Source of the DNA: a virus
Reading direction: 5' to 3' (one strand)
Virus record (IMG/VR): IMGVR_UViG_3300009103_000063
Span: 1-42,647 of that record
Length of the DNA stretch: 42,647 nt
Positions 20,309 through 29,611 of the stretch are shown one piece after another. Under the pieces are notes generated by a model, which did not search any database, had not been told where the DNA came from, and saw only the letters and a program-made list of their open reading frames with translations. Every line of letters starts with the position of its first letter. Position 1 is the first letter of the stretch. The position numbers and the translations under genes were made by a program.

Positions 20309-21055
20309 ATGAATAAATATACTTTCGTAAAACCGAATCGCGATGTTCGTAAAGTGTTTCTGCATTGCTCTGCATCGTCCAATCCTGATCATGATGATGT
20401 AGCTGTTATCCGTGAATGGCATTTAGATAGAGGATGGAGTGATGTTGGGTATCATTTTTTTATTACCACTAATGGAACATTACAAAAAGGTAGATCGTTA
20501 GAAGAAATACCTGCTGCTCAGGCTGGATATAACACCGGTAGTATTGCTATTTGTTTACATGGATTAGAATCAAATACATTTCGTGTCGCACAAATGGCAG
20601 CATTACAAAATCTTGCTCAACAAATAAATAGTGCATATAAGGGTGAGATTACATTCCATGGTCATTGTGAGGTTTCCGATAAGCGATGTCCAGTTTTCAG
20701 CTATAAAGAAATATTATCATTGGATAGTCTAGGGTATTTGACTAAGAAAAGTTTAGTTGGTCCAAACATTCTACAAATATTCGACAGAGGTATGGATGTC
20801 GTATCGGTTCAGATCGCATTGAATCGTTATTATGTTGAGAATAGAGACGAATGGAATCGAACATACGATAGCGAAGATCCGGATAATTATTATCCGATAA
20901 GGGTCGCTAATATATTTCCATTAGAAGTTGATGGGATATTTGGTGCATCTACACAGAGAGCAGTGATGTTTTTTCAGAAAGAGAATGACTTAGAGCCAGA
21001 TGGTATTATTGGTCCTCTCACTCGTTTGAAATTGCCTTCAAGACCTGGAATATAA
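20309..21055 (+). CDS. Endolysin: T7-lysozyme-like amidase with peptidoglycan-binding domain
   Basis: A 248-residue N-acetylmuramoyl-L-alanine amidase. The catalytic pattern of T7 lysozyme is complete: zinc ligands H19, H119 and C127, with Y48 and K125 in the catalytic positions (T7 H17, H122, C130, Y46, K128). Residues about 160-245 form a peptidoglycan-binding domain of the DGIFGASTQRAVMFFQ type with a second DGIIGPLT repeat. No signal peptide, so it would need a holin; a candidate is at 26953. It starts just after the hsp20 terminator, and no good ribosome site is visible, which is odd. Confidence 0.9.
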   Translation: MNKYTFVKPNRDVRKVFLHCSASSNPDHDDVAVIREWHLDRGWSDVGYHFFITTNGTLQKGRSLEEIPAAQAGYNTGSIAICLHGLESNTFRVAQMAALQNLAQQINSAYKGEITFHGHCEVSDKRCPVFSYKEILSLDSLGYLTKKSLVGPNILQIFDRGMDVVSVQIALNRYYVENRDEWNRTYDSEDPDNYYPIRVANIFPLEVDGIFGASTQRAVMFFQKENDLEPDGIIGPLTRLKLPSRPGI

Positions 21056-21058
21056 AAT

Positions 21059-23620
21059 ATGTTTTATACTAATGTTGTGATGTCTGGTGACTATCTCTTG
21101 GTCCGTGGTGTAGACGACCGCGGAAAGAGATATAAGGATCGTGTGCGCTATCATCCCACTCATTTTGTGACGAGTGGTGATTCTGATTCAAAATATAGAA
21201 CACTAGACGGCCTTCCTGTTGAGAGTGTTCAGCCTGGATCGATTAAGGATTGTAGAAGATTTGCCGAGAGATATGATGGTGTAGATAATTTTCAAATCTA
21301 CGGTAACAGCAATTATAATTATTGTTATATCTCGGATGAATATCCTAATGATGTAGCATATGATAAAGACTCTCTGGTCATTGCCAATATTGATATTGAA
21401 GTGGATTCGCGAAATGGTTTTCCTGAACCCGAGCACGCGAGCGAAACTGTTGTCTCTATCGCATCGAAAACTAATGATGGTCAGATTTGGGTAGTCGGCC
21501 TCAAGCCTTTGGAGCGACCACTTGAGCCTATTGGTAAAGTGCATTATATTATGTGCGAAGATGAGGAACATCTTTTATCTACATTCATCGAATACTGGAA
21601 TGATATTGAGCCTGATATTGTTACTGGTTGGAATGTACAGTTCTTTGATATTCCTTATTTGATTAATCGTATTATAAATGTTCTAGGAGAGAAAGAAGCA
21701 AAACGTCTTTCTCCTTGGAAGAGATTTACGACTCGTAATACGATTATACACGGTAAGCAGCATCAAGCTATGAATTTGCTTGGTGTGTCTATACTCGATT
21801 ATCTTGAGATGTATAAGAAGTTTACTTACACTCAACAAGAGAGCTATCGATTGGATCATATTGGGCATGTTGAGGTGGGTGAACGAAAGCTAGACTATAG
21901 TGAGTTTTCTAATCTACATACACTGTACGATAATGATTTTCAGACATTTATCGAATACAATATTCGTGACGTTGAGTTGGTCGATAAGATCGATAACAAA
22001 ATGAAGTTTATCGATATGGTTCTCGCTTTGGCGTATTCGGCTAAGGTGAATTATAATGACGTGTTCGCTCAAGTTCGCATGTGGGATACGATGATATACA
22101 ATCATCTAAAAACTAAGAATATTGTAATTCCACCAAAAGATAATTCGGAAAAGAACACACAGTATGAAGGTGCATATGTGAAGGAACCTATTTTGGGTAT
22201 GCATAAGTGGATTGTATCGTTTGATTTGAATTCGCTCTATCCGCATTTGATCATGCAGTATAATGTTTCGCCTGAGACTTTGGTTGATAGGTCGAATGTA
22301 TCAAAAGACATTACTAGTAATTTTGATTTGGGCCCGCATAAAACAGTGGCACGAATTGAAAATTGTATTGAGAGAATGTTCGATACTGAAGTGCTGAAGA
22401 GTAATGATTTAACAGTGACACCAAACTATCAATTCTTTAGTACCAAGAATCGAGGATTTCTTCCTGAGATGATGGAAGAGTTGTATGAGCAGAGAAAGAA
22501 GTATAAGAGACTGATGATCGAAACTCAGAAAAAGCAAGAGAACGATAAGAGCGTCGATTATTCAAACGATATTTCTAGGTATAACAATATTCAGTTGGCC
22601 AGAAAGGTTCAGCTTAATTCGGCTTATGGTGCATTGGGTAATCAATACTTTCGATATTATGATATTCGTCAGGCAGAAGCAATTACCAAAGCTGGTCAGT
22701 TGTCGATTCGATGGATTGAAGATAGGGTAAATCGATATTTGAATAAGTTGCTGAAGACTGATGATGTAGATTATGTAATTGCGTCCGATACAGATTCAAT
22801 TTATGTCACAATGGAAAAATTAGTAGATAAGATATTTCCAGAGGGGGCATTTTCATTAGAGTCGATAGATAAGATTGTTAATTTTCTTGATAAGGTTGCC
22901 ACAGAAAAACTTGAACCGTTTATTGATTCGTGTTATGATGAATTGGCTGATTATATGAATGCATATGAACAGAAGATGTCTATGACGCGAGAGGTAATTG
23001 CAGATAAGGGATTGTGGACTGCAAAGAAGCGTTACATTCTAAATGTGCACGATAGCGAGGGCGTACGTTATAAGAATCCTAAGCTAAAGATGATGGGCAT
23101 CGAAACAGTAAAATCGTCCACACCAGCAGTTTGTCGAGAGAAGTTGACTGAAGTTTTGGGTTTGGTGATGAATAGCACACAAGAGGCTGTGTATGAATAT
23201 ATTGATTCATTTAAGAAGGAGTTTTACACTTTGAGCTTTGAGGATGTTTCTTTTCCTCGGGGTGTGAATGGTTTGGAGAAATATAAAGGTACAGTTACGT
23301 TGTGTGTCAAGCACACTCCAATTCATGTTCGCGGCGCATTGATTTATAACGACCTATTGGCAAAACATGGTTTAACTAAGGCTTTTCCAATGATTCAGAA
23401 TGGCGATAAAATCAAGTTTTCGTATTTGAAGATTCCAAATTTGGCAAAGGATAAAGTGATTTCGATTGTAGATAAACTCCCTGATGAGTTTGGTTTGTCT
23501 GATTTTATTGATTATGACCTTCAATTCCAAAAGACATTTTTAGATCCGTTGAATGTAATTTTGGAATCTATTGGGTGGAGTTCAGAGCGTAAGGCTACTT
23601 TGGAACATCTATTTTCTTGA
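21059..23620 (+). CDS. 43: Family B DNA polymerase (gp43)
   Basis: An 853-residue T4-type replicative polymerase, uninterrupted. Exonuclease motifs: D-I-E (112-114), N192 with D197, and YNIRD (300-304). Polymerase motifs: DLNSLYP (389-395), K516xxxNSAYG (520-524) and DTDS (577-580). All catalytic carboxylates are present, so synthesis and proofreading should both work. It is slightly shorter than T4 gp43 (898). It starts four bases after the endolysin stop, so an upstream message may read through. Confidence 0.96.
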   Translation: MFYTNVVMSGDYLLVRGVDDRGKRYKDRVRYHPTHFVTSGDSDSKYRTLDGLPVESVQPGSIKDCRRFAERYDGVDNFQIYGNSNYNYCYISDEYPNDVAYDKDSLVIANIDIEVDSRNGFPEPEHASETVVSIASKTNDGQIWVVGLKPLERPLEPIGKVHYIMCEDEEHLLSTFIEYWNDIEPDIVTGWNVQFFDIPYLINRIINVLGEKEAKRLSPWKRFTTRNTIIHGKQHQAMNLLGVSILDYLEMYKKFTYTQQESYRLDHIGHVEVGERKLDYSEFSNLHTLYDNDFQTFIEYNIRDVELVDKIDNKMKFIDMVLALAYSAKVNYNDVFAQVRMWDTMIYNHLKTKNIVIPPKDNSEKNTQYEGAYVKEPILGMHKWIVSFDLNSLYPHLIMQYNVSPETLVDRSNVSKDITSNFDLGPHKTVARIENCIERMFDTEVLKSNDLTVTPNYQFFSTKNRGFLPEMMEELYEQRKKYKRLMIETQKKQENDKSVDYSNDISRYNNIQLARKVQLNSAYGALGNQYFRYYDIRQAEAITKAGQLSIRWIEDRVNRYLNKLLKTDDVDYVIASDTDSIYVTMEKLVDKIFPEGAFSLESIDKIVNFLDKVATEKLEPFIDSCYDELADYMNAYEQKMSMTREVIADKGLWTAKKRYILNVHDSEGVRYKNPKLKMMGIETVKSSTPAVCREKLTEVLGLVMNSTQEAVYEYIDSFKKEFYTLSFEDVSFPRGVNGLEKYKGTVTLCVKHTPIHVRGALIYNDLLAKHGLTKAFPMIQNGDKIKFSYLKIPNLAKDKVISIVDKLPDEFGLSDFIDYDLQFQKTFLDPLNVILESIGWSSERKATLEHLFS

Positions 23621-23627
23621 ATGTGAG

Positions 23628-23635
23628 TATAAGTA
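23628..23635 (+). promoter_or_regulatory. Possible late promoter variant, TATAAGTA
   Basis: A one-base variant of the late octamer, 20 bases before the ClpP-like start. Weak evidence on its own. Confidence 0.3.
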
Positions 23636-23654
23636 GTATTGTAAGGAGATTAGT

Positions 23655-24197
23655 ATGACCTATGATGATGTTACGCTAGAGAAAGGTGGAATACACTATC
23701 TCTGTGGAGACATTAATGACGAGACTGCGCGCATAGCTGTTGAGTGGATATTGAGAAATGAATTGGTAGATGAGCCTTTTGTCGAATTGAAGTTGCTTAT
23801 CAATTCTTGTGGTGGATCTCTGACTGACGCATTTGCCTTAATTGATATAATGAAAGGTGCGACTGCAAAAATATCTACTGTAGGTATTGGTGAAGTGTCG
23901 AGCGCCGGCTTGGCAATTTTTATGGCTGGTGAGAGAGATATGAGAATACTAACACCGAATACGGCTATACTGTCGCATCAGTATTCTTGGGGAACTTACG
24001 GAAAAGAACACGAATTGGTTGCAGCAAAACGTGGATTTGATTTGACTACAAATATGATGATGAGTCATTATAAGAAGTGTACCGGTTTGACGGAAAAAAA
24101 GATTCGAGAGTTTTTATTGCCTGCGTCTGATGTTTGGTTGAGTGCTAAAGATGCATTGGAGCTTGGTATTTGTGATGAAATTAAGAGGGTCTATTAA
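23655..24197 (+). CDS. clpP: ClpP-like serine protease
   Basis: A 180-residue ClpP-fold protein with a full catalytic triad by alignment to E. coli ClpP: S83 in GEVSSAG, H108 in LSHQY and D159 in SDVWLSA. NSCGGS (50-55) is the conserved substrate-binding loop. Cellular ClpP works with a Clp ATPase; no partner is in this window. Marine T4-like phages sometimes carry such a gene. The prohead protease is another possible role, but placement between polymerase and uvsX argues against it. AAGGAGATTAGT is the ribosome site, and the stop overlaps the uvsX start (TAATG). Confidence 0.88.
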   Translation: MTYDDVTLEKGGIHYLCGDINDETARIAVEWILRNELVDEPFVELKLLINSCGGSLTDAFALIDIMKGATAKISTVGIGEVSSAGLAIFMAGERDMRILTPNTAILSHQYSWGTYGKEHELVAAKRGFDLTTNMMMSHYKKCTGLTEKKIREFLLPASDVWLSAKDALELGICDEIKRVY

Positions 24198-25246
24198 TGG
24201 ATTATTTCGATAAAATTGTCAGTGATGTTCGTTCTGCAAATGAGTTTGTGGATACTTACGCTGATGTGGATCGATATATTGATACTGGATCTTATATATT
24301 GAATGCATTGTTATCTGGTTCGATTTATAAAGGTCTTCCTGGTAATAAGATTACTGCATTTGCTGGTGAGTCTTCCACGGGTAAGACATTCTTTACTTTG
24401 GGCGTTGTTGGTCAATTTTTAAAGAATAATCCAGATGGTGGTGTGATTTATTTTGAGAGCGAGTCTGCAATCACGAGAAAGATGATTGAGGAAAGAAATA
24501 TTGATTCCAAAAGATTGATTATTATTCCTGTATCTACTGTCCAAGAGTTTCGACATCAGGCGCTCATGGTATTGAATAAGTATCTTGAAGATAAGCCGGA
24601 TGATCGCCCACCGATGATGTTGTGTCTTGATAGTTTAGGAATGCTTTCGACTACGAAAGAGATGACCGATAGTGCAGAAGGCAAAGAGACTAAGGACATG
24701 ACCCGGAGCCAGATTCTCAAGGCTGCATTTCGTGTACTTACGCTGAAGCTCGGTCAGGCTCGTGTTCCTATGGTGGTAACGAATCACACATATGACGTTA
24801 TTGGTTCGATGTTCCCCACTAAGGAGATGGGCGGTGGTTCTGGTTTAAAGTATGCTGCGGACTATATCATCTATCTGTCTCGCAAGAAGGAGAAAGATGG
24901 TAAGGAAGTTGTTGGGCATGTCATTCATTGTAAAAACCACAAGTCGAGATTGACGAAAGAGAATAAAATTGTCGATGTTCTTTTGAGGTATGATTCTGGT
25001 TTGCATCGTTATTATGGTCTTGTTGATCTTGCGGTAGATTGTGGAGTGTTTAATAGAAGTGCGGGTCGAATTGAATTGCCCGATGGATCTAAGCAGTTTG
25101 AGAAGCGAATTTATGCTGACCCTACTAAATATTTTACTGATGATATTCTAAAGAAAATTGATGAGTATTGTGAGCGAGAATTTACATATGGTGACAATAC
25201 TGGAGAAATTGTAGATGCTGATGACTACGAGCAAGACGATAGCTGA
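24197..25246 (+). CDS. uvsX: UvsX RecA-like recombinase
   Basis: A 349-residue RecA-fold recombinase. Walker A GESSTGKT (57-64), a FESES segment, Walker B in MMLCLDSLG, the long [13 protein letters not shown] loop and TNHTYD are the T4 UvsX pattern. It promotes strand exchange for recombination-dependent replication and repair. It is coupled to the ClpP-like gene by TAATG, and its C-terminus overlaps the next gene. The acidic C-terminal tail is typical for the family. Confidence 0.93.
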   Translation: MDYFDKIVSDVRSANEFVDTYADVDRYIDTGSYILNALLSGSIYKGLPGNKITAFAGESSTGKTFFTLGVVGQFLKNNPDGGVIYFESESAITRKMIEERNIDSKRLIIIPVSTVQEFRHQALMVLNKYLEDKPDDRPPMMLCLDSLGMLSTTKEMTDSAEGKETKDMTRSQILKAAFRVLTLKLGQARVPMVVTNHTYDVIGSMFPTKEMGGGSGLKYAADYIIYLSRKKEKDGKEVVGHVIHCKNHKSRLTKENKIVDVLLRYDSGLHRYYGLVDLAVDCGVFNRSAGRIELPDGSKQFEKRIYADPTKYFTDDILKKIDEYCEREFTYGDNTGEIVDADDYEQDDS

Positions 25247-25631
25247 TATTTATGAACTTGTGGAAAATCCTATGGATGAGAAAGATGACCATTGGTGTGT
25301 CTTAATAAAGGAAACAAAATTCTCAGGTTTGCTTTATAAGTATAATGAAGTGTCGTTTGTTGGTGATGAAACTAAAGATGCAAAAATAACTTTACGATTT
25401 ACTTATGATGTATTAGATATTCCTTCATCACTGCAAGGAAATAACTTAAACGAGCAGGAAGAAACAGATTTTAAGAATCTGCTTGGCGATGTTTTGGTGC
25501 ATATTATAGAGCAAGATTTTGATAAAAGTGAAGAGGAAGTAGATGACGGATCGCGTAGAGTTAGTTATACTGAAAAATCTGACACAGAACGAGTCGTATA
25601 CCAGAAGAGTAATCCCGTTTCTAAAGTCTGA
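25221..25631 (+). CDS. Conserved small protein between uvsX and 41
   Basis: A 136-residue protein starting within the uvsX 3' end and ending 89 bases inside the helicase gene. It begins with [27 protein letters not shown] and [13 protein letters not shown], a pattern I recall between uvsX and 41 in other marine T4-like phages, which supports a real gene. It is acidic with beta-strand character; the C-terminal 29 residues are read in overlap with gp41. ATG at 25215 is an alternative start. A single-strand-binding or mediator role would suit the position but is not shown. Confidence 0.65.
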   Translation: MTTSKTIADIYELVENPMDEKDDHWCVLIKETKFSGLLYKYNEVSFVGDETKDAKITLRFTYDVLDIPSSLQGNNLNEQEETDFKNLLGDVLVHIIEQDFDKSEEEVDDGSRRVSYTEKSDTERVVYQKSNPVSKV

Positions 25632-26910
25632 TTATTTTCAAGATTCTTCAGAGAGAATCATATTTGATTCGATCTATAATTTCATCGACAGTTATAATGA
25701 TCTTCCTACCAAGGAAGCATTGTCGATTGGAATTGAAAACTTGACAACAATTAAGCAATCCGAGCTTGATATGGTTCATGGTTTGCTTGATGATGTGTTT
25801 AAGGAAGCCGAATCTACAAATGAAGAGTGGCTGATTGAACATACGGAAAAGTTTTGTCAAGATCGATCAATCTATAATGCGATCATGGAATCTATTAAGA
25901 TCATTGATAATGATTCCAAGAAAGATAAAGGAGCCATTCCTGATATATTGAGTGGTGCTTTATCGGTTTCTTTCGATACTCATATTGGTCATGATTATCT
26001 AGAAGATTCTGATGAGCGATATGATTTTTATCATAGGCGAGAGAGTCATACTCCATTTGACTTGGAGTATTTCAATAAGATTACTGACGGTGGTATTTGT
26101 GATAAGACTCTGAATGTATTAATGGCTGGTCCTGGTGTCGGTAAGACTCTAGCGATGTGTCATTTTGCTGCATCGTATCTTAGTCAAGGTAAGAATGTAT
26201 TATACATTACATTAGAAATGGCAGAGGAAAGAATCTCTGAGAGAATTGATGCGAATCTATTAAATGTGGCACTGCAAGATTTGAAAGATTTACCAAAAGA
26301 ATCATATGACAAAAAAGTCGAGCGCGTTCGATCTGGGACAAGCGGTAAACTAATTGTTAAAGAATATCCGACAGCTCAAGCTGGTGTTTCGCATTTTAGA
26401 CATTTGCTAAATGAGTTGAATCTTAAAAAGAACTTTCAGCCAGATGTTTTGATTATCGATTATATCAATATTTGTATCTCGAATCGAGTTAAGCCTGGTG
26501 GGAACGTCAATTCATATGCATATATTAAGAGTATTGCAGAAGAATTGAGAGGGTTTGCAGTTGAGAGAACAATTCCGATAATTACTGCTACACAGATTAA
26601 TCGAGAAGGTTTTTCTAGTTCTGATGTTGGGATGGAAAATGTTGCTGAGAGTTTTGGCTTGCCTGCTACTGCTGATTTGTTTTTGGCTCTTATTACAAGC
26701 GAGGAGCTTGAACAATTGAATCAAATTATGGTTAAGCAATTGAAGAATCGATATAGTGATTTGGCGACTAATCGAAGATTTGTTGTTGGTGTTGATCGTG
26801 CTAAGATGAGGTTGTACGATTGTGATGATTCTGCACAGGAAGACATTATGGATGACTCCACTTCTTCATCACATAATGGCAAAAGAGATTACTCTGGAAT
26901 TAAAGTATAA
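25543..26910 (+). CDS. 41: Replicative helicase (gp41)
   Basis: A 455-residue DnaB-like hexameric helicase of the T4 gp41 type. Walker A GPGVGKT (196-202), then YITLEMAEERISERIDANLL, Walker B VLIIDYINI, ATQIN and SFGLPATADLFLA are conserved in order. Its N-terminus aligns with T4 gp41 from the first residues, so the start at 25543 is right even though it lies 89 bases inside the previous gene. It partners with the gp61 primase encoded at 36831. The last 30 residues are Ser/Asp rich. Confidence 0.95.
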   Translation: MTDRVELVILKNLTQNESYTRRVIPFLKSDYFQDSSERIIFDSIYNFIDSYNDLPTKEALSIGIENLTTIKQSELDMVHGLLDDVFKEAESTNEEWLIEHTEKFCQDRSIYNAIMESIKIIDNDSKKDKGAIPDILSGALSVSFDTHIGHDYLEDSDERYDFYHRRESHTPFDLEYFNKITDGGICDKTLNVLMAGPGVGKTLAMCHFAASYLSQGKNVLYITLEMAEERISERIDANLLNVALQDLKDLPKESYDKKVERVRSGTSGKLIVKEYPTAQAGVSHFRHLLNELNLKKNFQPDVLIIDYINICISNRVKPGGNVNSYAYIKSIAEELRGFAVERTIPIITATQINREGFSSSDVGMENVAESFGLPATADLFLALITSEELEQLNQIMVKQLKNRYSDLATNRRFVVGVDRAKMRLYDCDDSAQEDIMDDSTSSSHNGKRDYSGIKV

Positions 26911-26914
26911 TACA

Positions 26915-26922
26915 TATAAATA
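26915..26922 (+). promoter_or_regulatory. T4-type late promoter, TATAAATA
   Basis: An exact octamer 5 bases after the helicase stop and 31 bases before the holin-like gene. Confidence 0.65.
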
Positions 26923-26952
26923 ATATTTGTTTTATGTAAAGGAGAAATCTAA

Positions 26953-27132
26953 ATGGAATGGTTAATTGAAAATGTAAATGTAGTATACGATATCGTAGTT
27001 CAGGTAGTTGGTGTCGCTGCTTTGGTTGCGACTCTGACGCCCAACGAGAGTGATAATAAGGTTGTTGATGCGGTGCTAAAATTTGTCAATTTACTCGGTG
27101 CCAATTTCGGTAGAGCGACGAACGCATCGTAG
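26953..27132 (+). CDS. Small membrane protein, holin candidate
   Basis: A 59-residue protein. After about 10 residues comes one hydrophobic helix rich in Val and Ala ending at ATLTPNESDNK, then an amphipathic helix VVDAVLKFVNLLGANFG. The layout (helix, TP-x-D-D/N-K turn, ALNxG-type second helix) is a familiar small phage membrane protein, sometimes found with lysis genes. It has a strong ribosome site AAAGGAGAAA and its own exact late promoter, which fits a late lysis function such as a holin for the amidase at 20309. No experimental basis here. Confidence 0.6.
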   Translation: MEWLIENVNVVYDIVVQVVGVAALVATLTPNESDNKVVDAVLKFVNLLGANFGRATNAS

Positions 27133-27231
27133 TTTGATTTATAACGATTGATAACGATCAGTCGGGTAGGCGATCTGCAAGTCGCCTGGGAACTATATTG
27201 GATCTGTGGTGGGGCTAATCCTTTTTATATT

Positions 27232-27654
27232 ATGCCGAATTATGTGAATTATTTAGAGACACTATCTTTGGTTGCAGAAGATATTGATATTAGTCAGATG
27301 AGTAATCGTGCTCGTCTGGCTGCTGGTTTGGTGTATCGAAATAAAATAATTGCCATAGGTACGAACCAGAAAAAGAGTCATCCGTTTCAGAAGAAGTATG
27401 GTAAGAATGAAAATTCAATATATCTCCATGCTGAAATATGTGCTATAGTCAATGCACTGAAAAGAGTAGACGAGAGAATTTTGTCTAAGTCTTCCCTTTA
27501 TGTTTGTCGCGTTAAACATCCAACACACTTTGATCCTACCTTTACTTGGGGAATGGCAAAACCATGTGTTGGCTGTCAGAGGGCGATTGCTGCCTTTGGT
27601 ATCCGTAAGGTGTATTATAGTTGCGAAGGCATAGGGAACTATGATATATTATAA
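27232..27654 (+). CDS. Cytidine/deoxycytidylate deaminase-like protein
   Basis: A 140-residue deaminase with HAEICAI (about residues 73-79) and PCVGC (about 119-123), the zinc site and catalytic Glu of the family. dCMP deaminase would supply dUMP to ThyX; the missing long insert makes it shorter than T4 Cd. The start is uncertain: ATG at 27232 lacks a clear ribosome site, and TTG at 27148 would add 28 residues. A small AGGCGA/TCGCCT hairpin lies upstream near 27170-27190. The first 25 residues before SNRARLAAG are unlike standard family members. Confidence 0.75.
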   Translation: MPNYVNYLETLSLVAEDIDISQMSNRARLAAGLVYRNKIIAIGTNQKKSHPFQKKYGKNENSIYLHAEICAIVNALKRVDERILSKSSLYVCRVKHPTHFDPTFTWGMAKPCVGCQRAIAAFGIRKVYYSCEGIGNYDIL

Positions 27655-27657
27655 ATA
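27650..27657 (+). promoter_or_regulatory. T4-type late promoter, TATAAATA
   Basis: An exact octamer overlapping the deaminase stop region, 32 bases before the start at 27689. Confidence 0.6.
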
Positions 27658-27688
27658 TTAGAATTAAACATAAATATGGGGTGCTGAT

Positions 27689-28594
27689 GTGAATATGAAA
27701 GACCTTGAAAAATTTTTAGTTAGGTATGGCAAAACTAAAAAAATATCATCGAAGCGTATTGCTGTTCTTACTTCTGATAATCGTGTTGATCTATTGAAAA
27801 CAATAGTGAACGATATACCAGGAGCAAAGTATGATAGTACGCCAACAGGTGCTTCTAGTGCTGGATCTGTTAAAGTCGAGTCGTTTACAATATTGGCCAA
27901 GCCGGCATCGAAGCAGGGAAACAAATCTGCTGGTATTGAAAATGAAATAGTGATGATAAAATCTATTAATGATATTATTGCGGAAAATGAAGGCGATCCA
28001 ATTGATATTACAATTAAAGCTGGTACGAAAAAACAAGTCATAAGAAATGTCGTTAATTGTAAAGAGATGGGAAGAGATACGACAGGAAGAAAGAAAGCGG
28101 ATATTATATTAGAGACAACTAGAAACGATTATCCAATATCAATCAAGAAAGATAATGCAGAAATTTGGGAATCAGCCGATTCATATTGGCACAAATATGC
28201 AGAAATATTGATCGATGAGCTTGTTGCTGCTGACAGAATTGAATTGAGAAAAAGCGGTCCAGTGTACTCGTTGTCTCCCAATTTTGCAAGGAAGGCTTCA
28301 AAAAAGGAAGCAAAAGAAGTTGTGTTCGGTTCCGATCTTTTGGTTGGTAATAGGGGAAGCGTAGTTCAGAAAACATTCAGTCAAGATGATTTTAATATGG
28401 ATTATGATAAAAATATGCTAACAATTAAGGTATCCAGTATCATTAGAAAACCTGAAGATGTTAAGGGTGATCATACTGTTTGGTTTTTGGTAAGAAACGA
28501 CAGAACACGAAAGACTATTAAAGAATATCCTGGCATTAGAGTTCTAGCTGTGTATGAAAAAAGAATTAATCCTAATGTTTTGAGGGTTCGATAA
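27689..28594 (+). CDS. Unknown protein with PD-(D/E)XK-like motif
   Basis: A 301-residue basic protein. In the middle, near residues 135-155, it reads KADIILETTRNDYPISIKKD, an Asp on a strand followed by a second strand with S-I-K-K. That is the core spacing of PD-(D/E)XK nucleases; an acidic or polar helix with ES and Trp/His follows. An N-terminal KDLEKFL helix and a C-terminal beta region flank it. It is the first gene after an exact late promoter and is coupled to the next by TAATG. ATG at 27695 is an alternative start. A nuclease role, for example at packaging or DNA ends, is only inferred. Confidence 0.5.
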   Translation: MNMKDLEKFLVRYGKTKKISSKRIAVLTSDNRVDLLKTIVNDIPGAKYDSTPTGASSAGSVKVESFTILAKPASKQGNKSAGIENEIVMIKSINDIIAENEGDPIDITIKAGTKKQVIRNVVNCKEMGRDTTGRKKADIILETTRNDYPISIKKDNAEIWESADSYWHKYAEILIDELVAADRIELRKSGPVYSLSPNFARKASKKEAKEVVFGSDLLVGNRGSVVQKTFSQDDFNMDYDKNMLTIKVSSIIRKPEDVKGDHTVWFLVRNDRTRKTIKEYPGIRVLAVYEKRINPNVLRVR

Positions 28595-29607
28595 TGCCTC
28601 ATAGTTTTAAAAAATATATTAGAGATTTGTCGGAAGCAAAAAAAAGAAAAAAAACAAGAGGGGCTCTTAATACCGCTGGGGCGGATGTTAATGAAATTCT
28701 TCTAGGATATTATATGTTAGGTGGTAAGTGGACAGGATTTCAGGACTCGAAATATGTAAAGGGACAGTTAGAAAAAAGAAAAAAACAGATAGGAGAAGAT
28801 GAGTACGCAATACAGTCTTTAAGAGCGGAACAGATGGCAAAAGAAGTTAAAATATGGACATCGAGCCGGTTAGAATATTCTAAAAGTAAGCCAGTGAAAG
28901 TTTGGTGGACTGCACGACCTGGTGTTTTGTCGAAGGCATTCGGGAAGGCGGTTGATTCTCGAAAAAATCCTACTGATACGTTAGTTCAGTATGATAATGG
29001 TGTGTTTTTAGGATTGTCGGCAAAATCAACAAAGGCTACTGAACCAGGATTCAAAAATCCAGGTATGGGCACTATAGAAAAGGCACTTGGTGTTGATTTG
29101 AGATCCGTTTTAGATAAAGAGCAGAATAAATTTATTAAGAAACACAATCTTTCTACTGTTCAGAGTAAAAGAAAAACAGAGATTAGGGCAGATAGTGATT
29201 TGGTTGCTGCCTCTGCCGCTGCCCGAGACATTACATTGAGAAAACTGCGTGATGCACTTATGAATGAATTGAAAAGCATATCTCAAGATAAATTAAAAGA
29301 ACATTTAAATAGTAATTGGATGGATGTAGATATTATTGGTCCTCCATATATTAAAGTTACTGGTAAAGGCGTTAAGCTGCCATTCACCGCAAAAATTATG
29401 GATCCTTTAGAAAAGCACGCTAAAATTAATTGGGATTATTATGCACATATGAAAAAAGTTGGAAATGATGGTATTGGAATATTCATGTCATATTCAAGTA
29501 GTGAGAATTCGGAGCATCGTTTACCCATATTAAAAATGCGTGTTAAGTATGGATCGCAGGCTATGGCATCTCCTATAAAATTCAGTGGAGAAGATTGGAA
29601 AGGATGA
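28594..29607 (+). CDS. Unknown protein, possibly nuclease-related
   Basis: A 337-residue protein with a very basic start (KKRKKTRG near residue 20), then DVNEILLGYYMLGG, then a central DTLVQYDNGVFLGLSAKST where an Asp precedes a strand ending S-A-K, weakly like a PD-(D/E)XK core. A long helical region (residues 175-240) and a C-terminal beta part follow. It is coupled to the previous gene by TAATG. It may act with that gene; both carry a D...SxK signature. No family recognised with confidence. Confidence 0.45.
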   Translation: MPHSFKKYIRDLSEAKKRKKTRGALNTAGADVNEILLGYYMLGGKWTGFQDSKYVKGQLEKRKKQIGEDEYAIQSLRAEQMAKEVKIWTSSRLEYSKSKPVKVWWTARPGVLSKAFGKAVDSRKNPTDTLVQYDNGVFLGLSAKSTKATEPGFKNPGMGTIEKALGVDLRSVLDKEQNKFIKKHNLSTVQSKRKTEIRADSDLVAASAAARDITLRKLRDALMNELKSISQDKLKEHLNSNWMDVDIIGPPYIKVTGKGVKLPFTAKIMDPLEKHAKINWDYYAHMKKVGNDGIGIFMSYSSSENSEHRLPILKMRVKYGSQAMASPIKFSGEDWKG

Positions 29608-29611
29608 AAAA

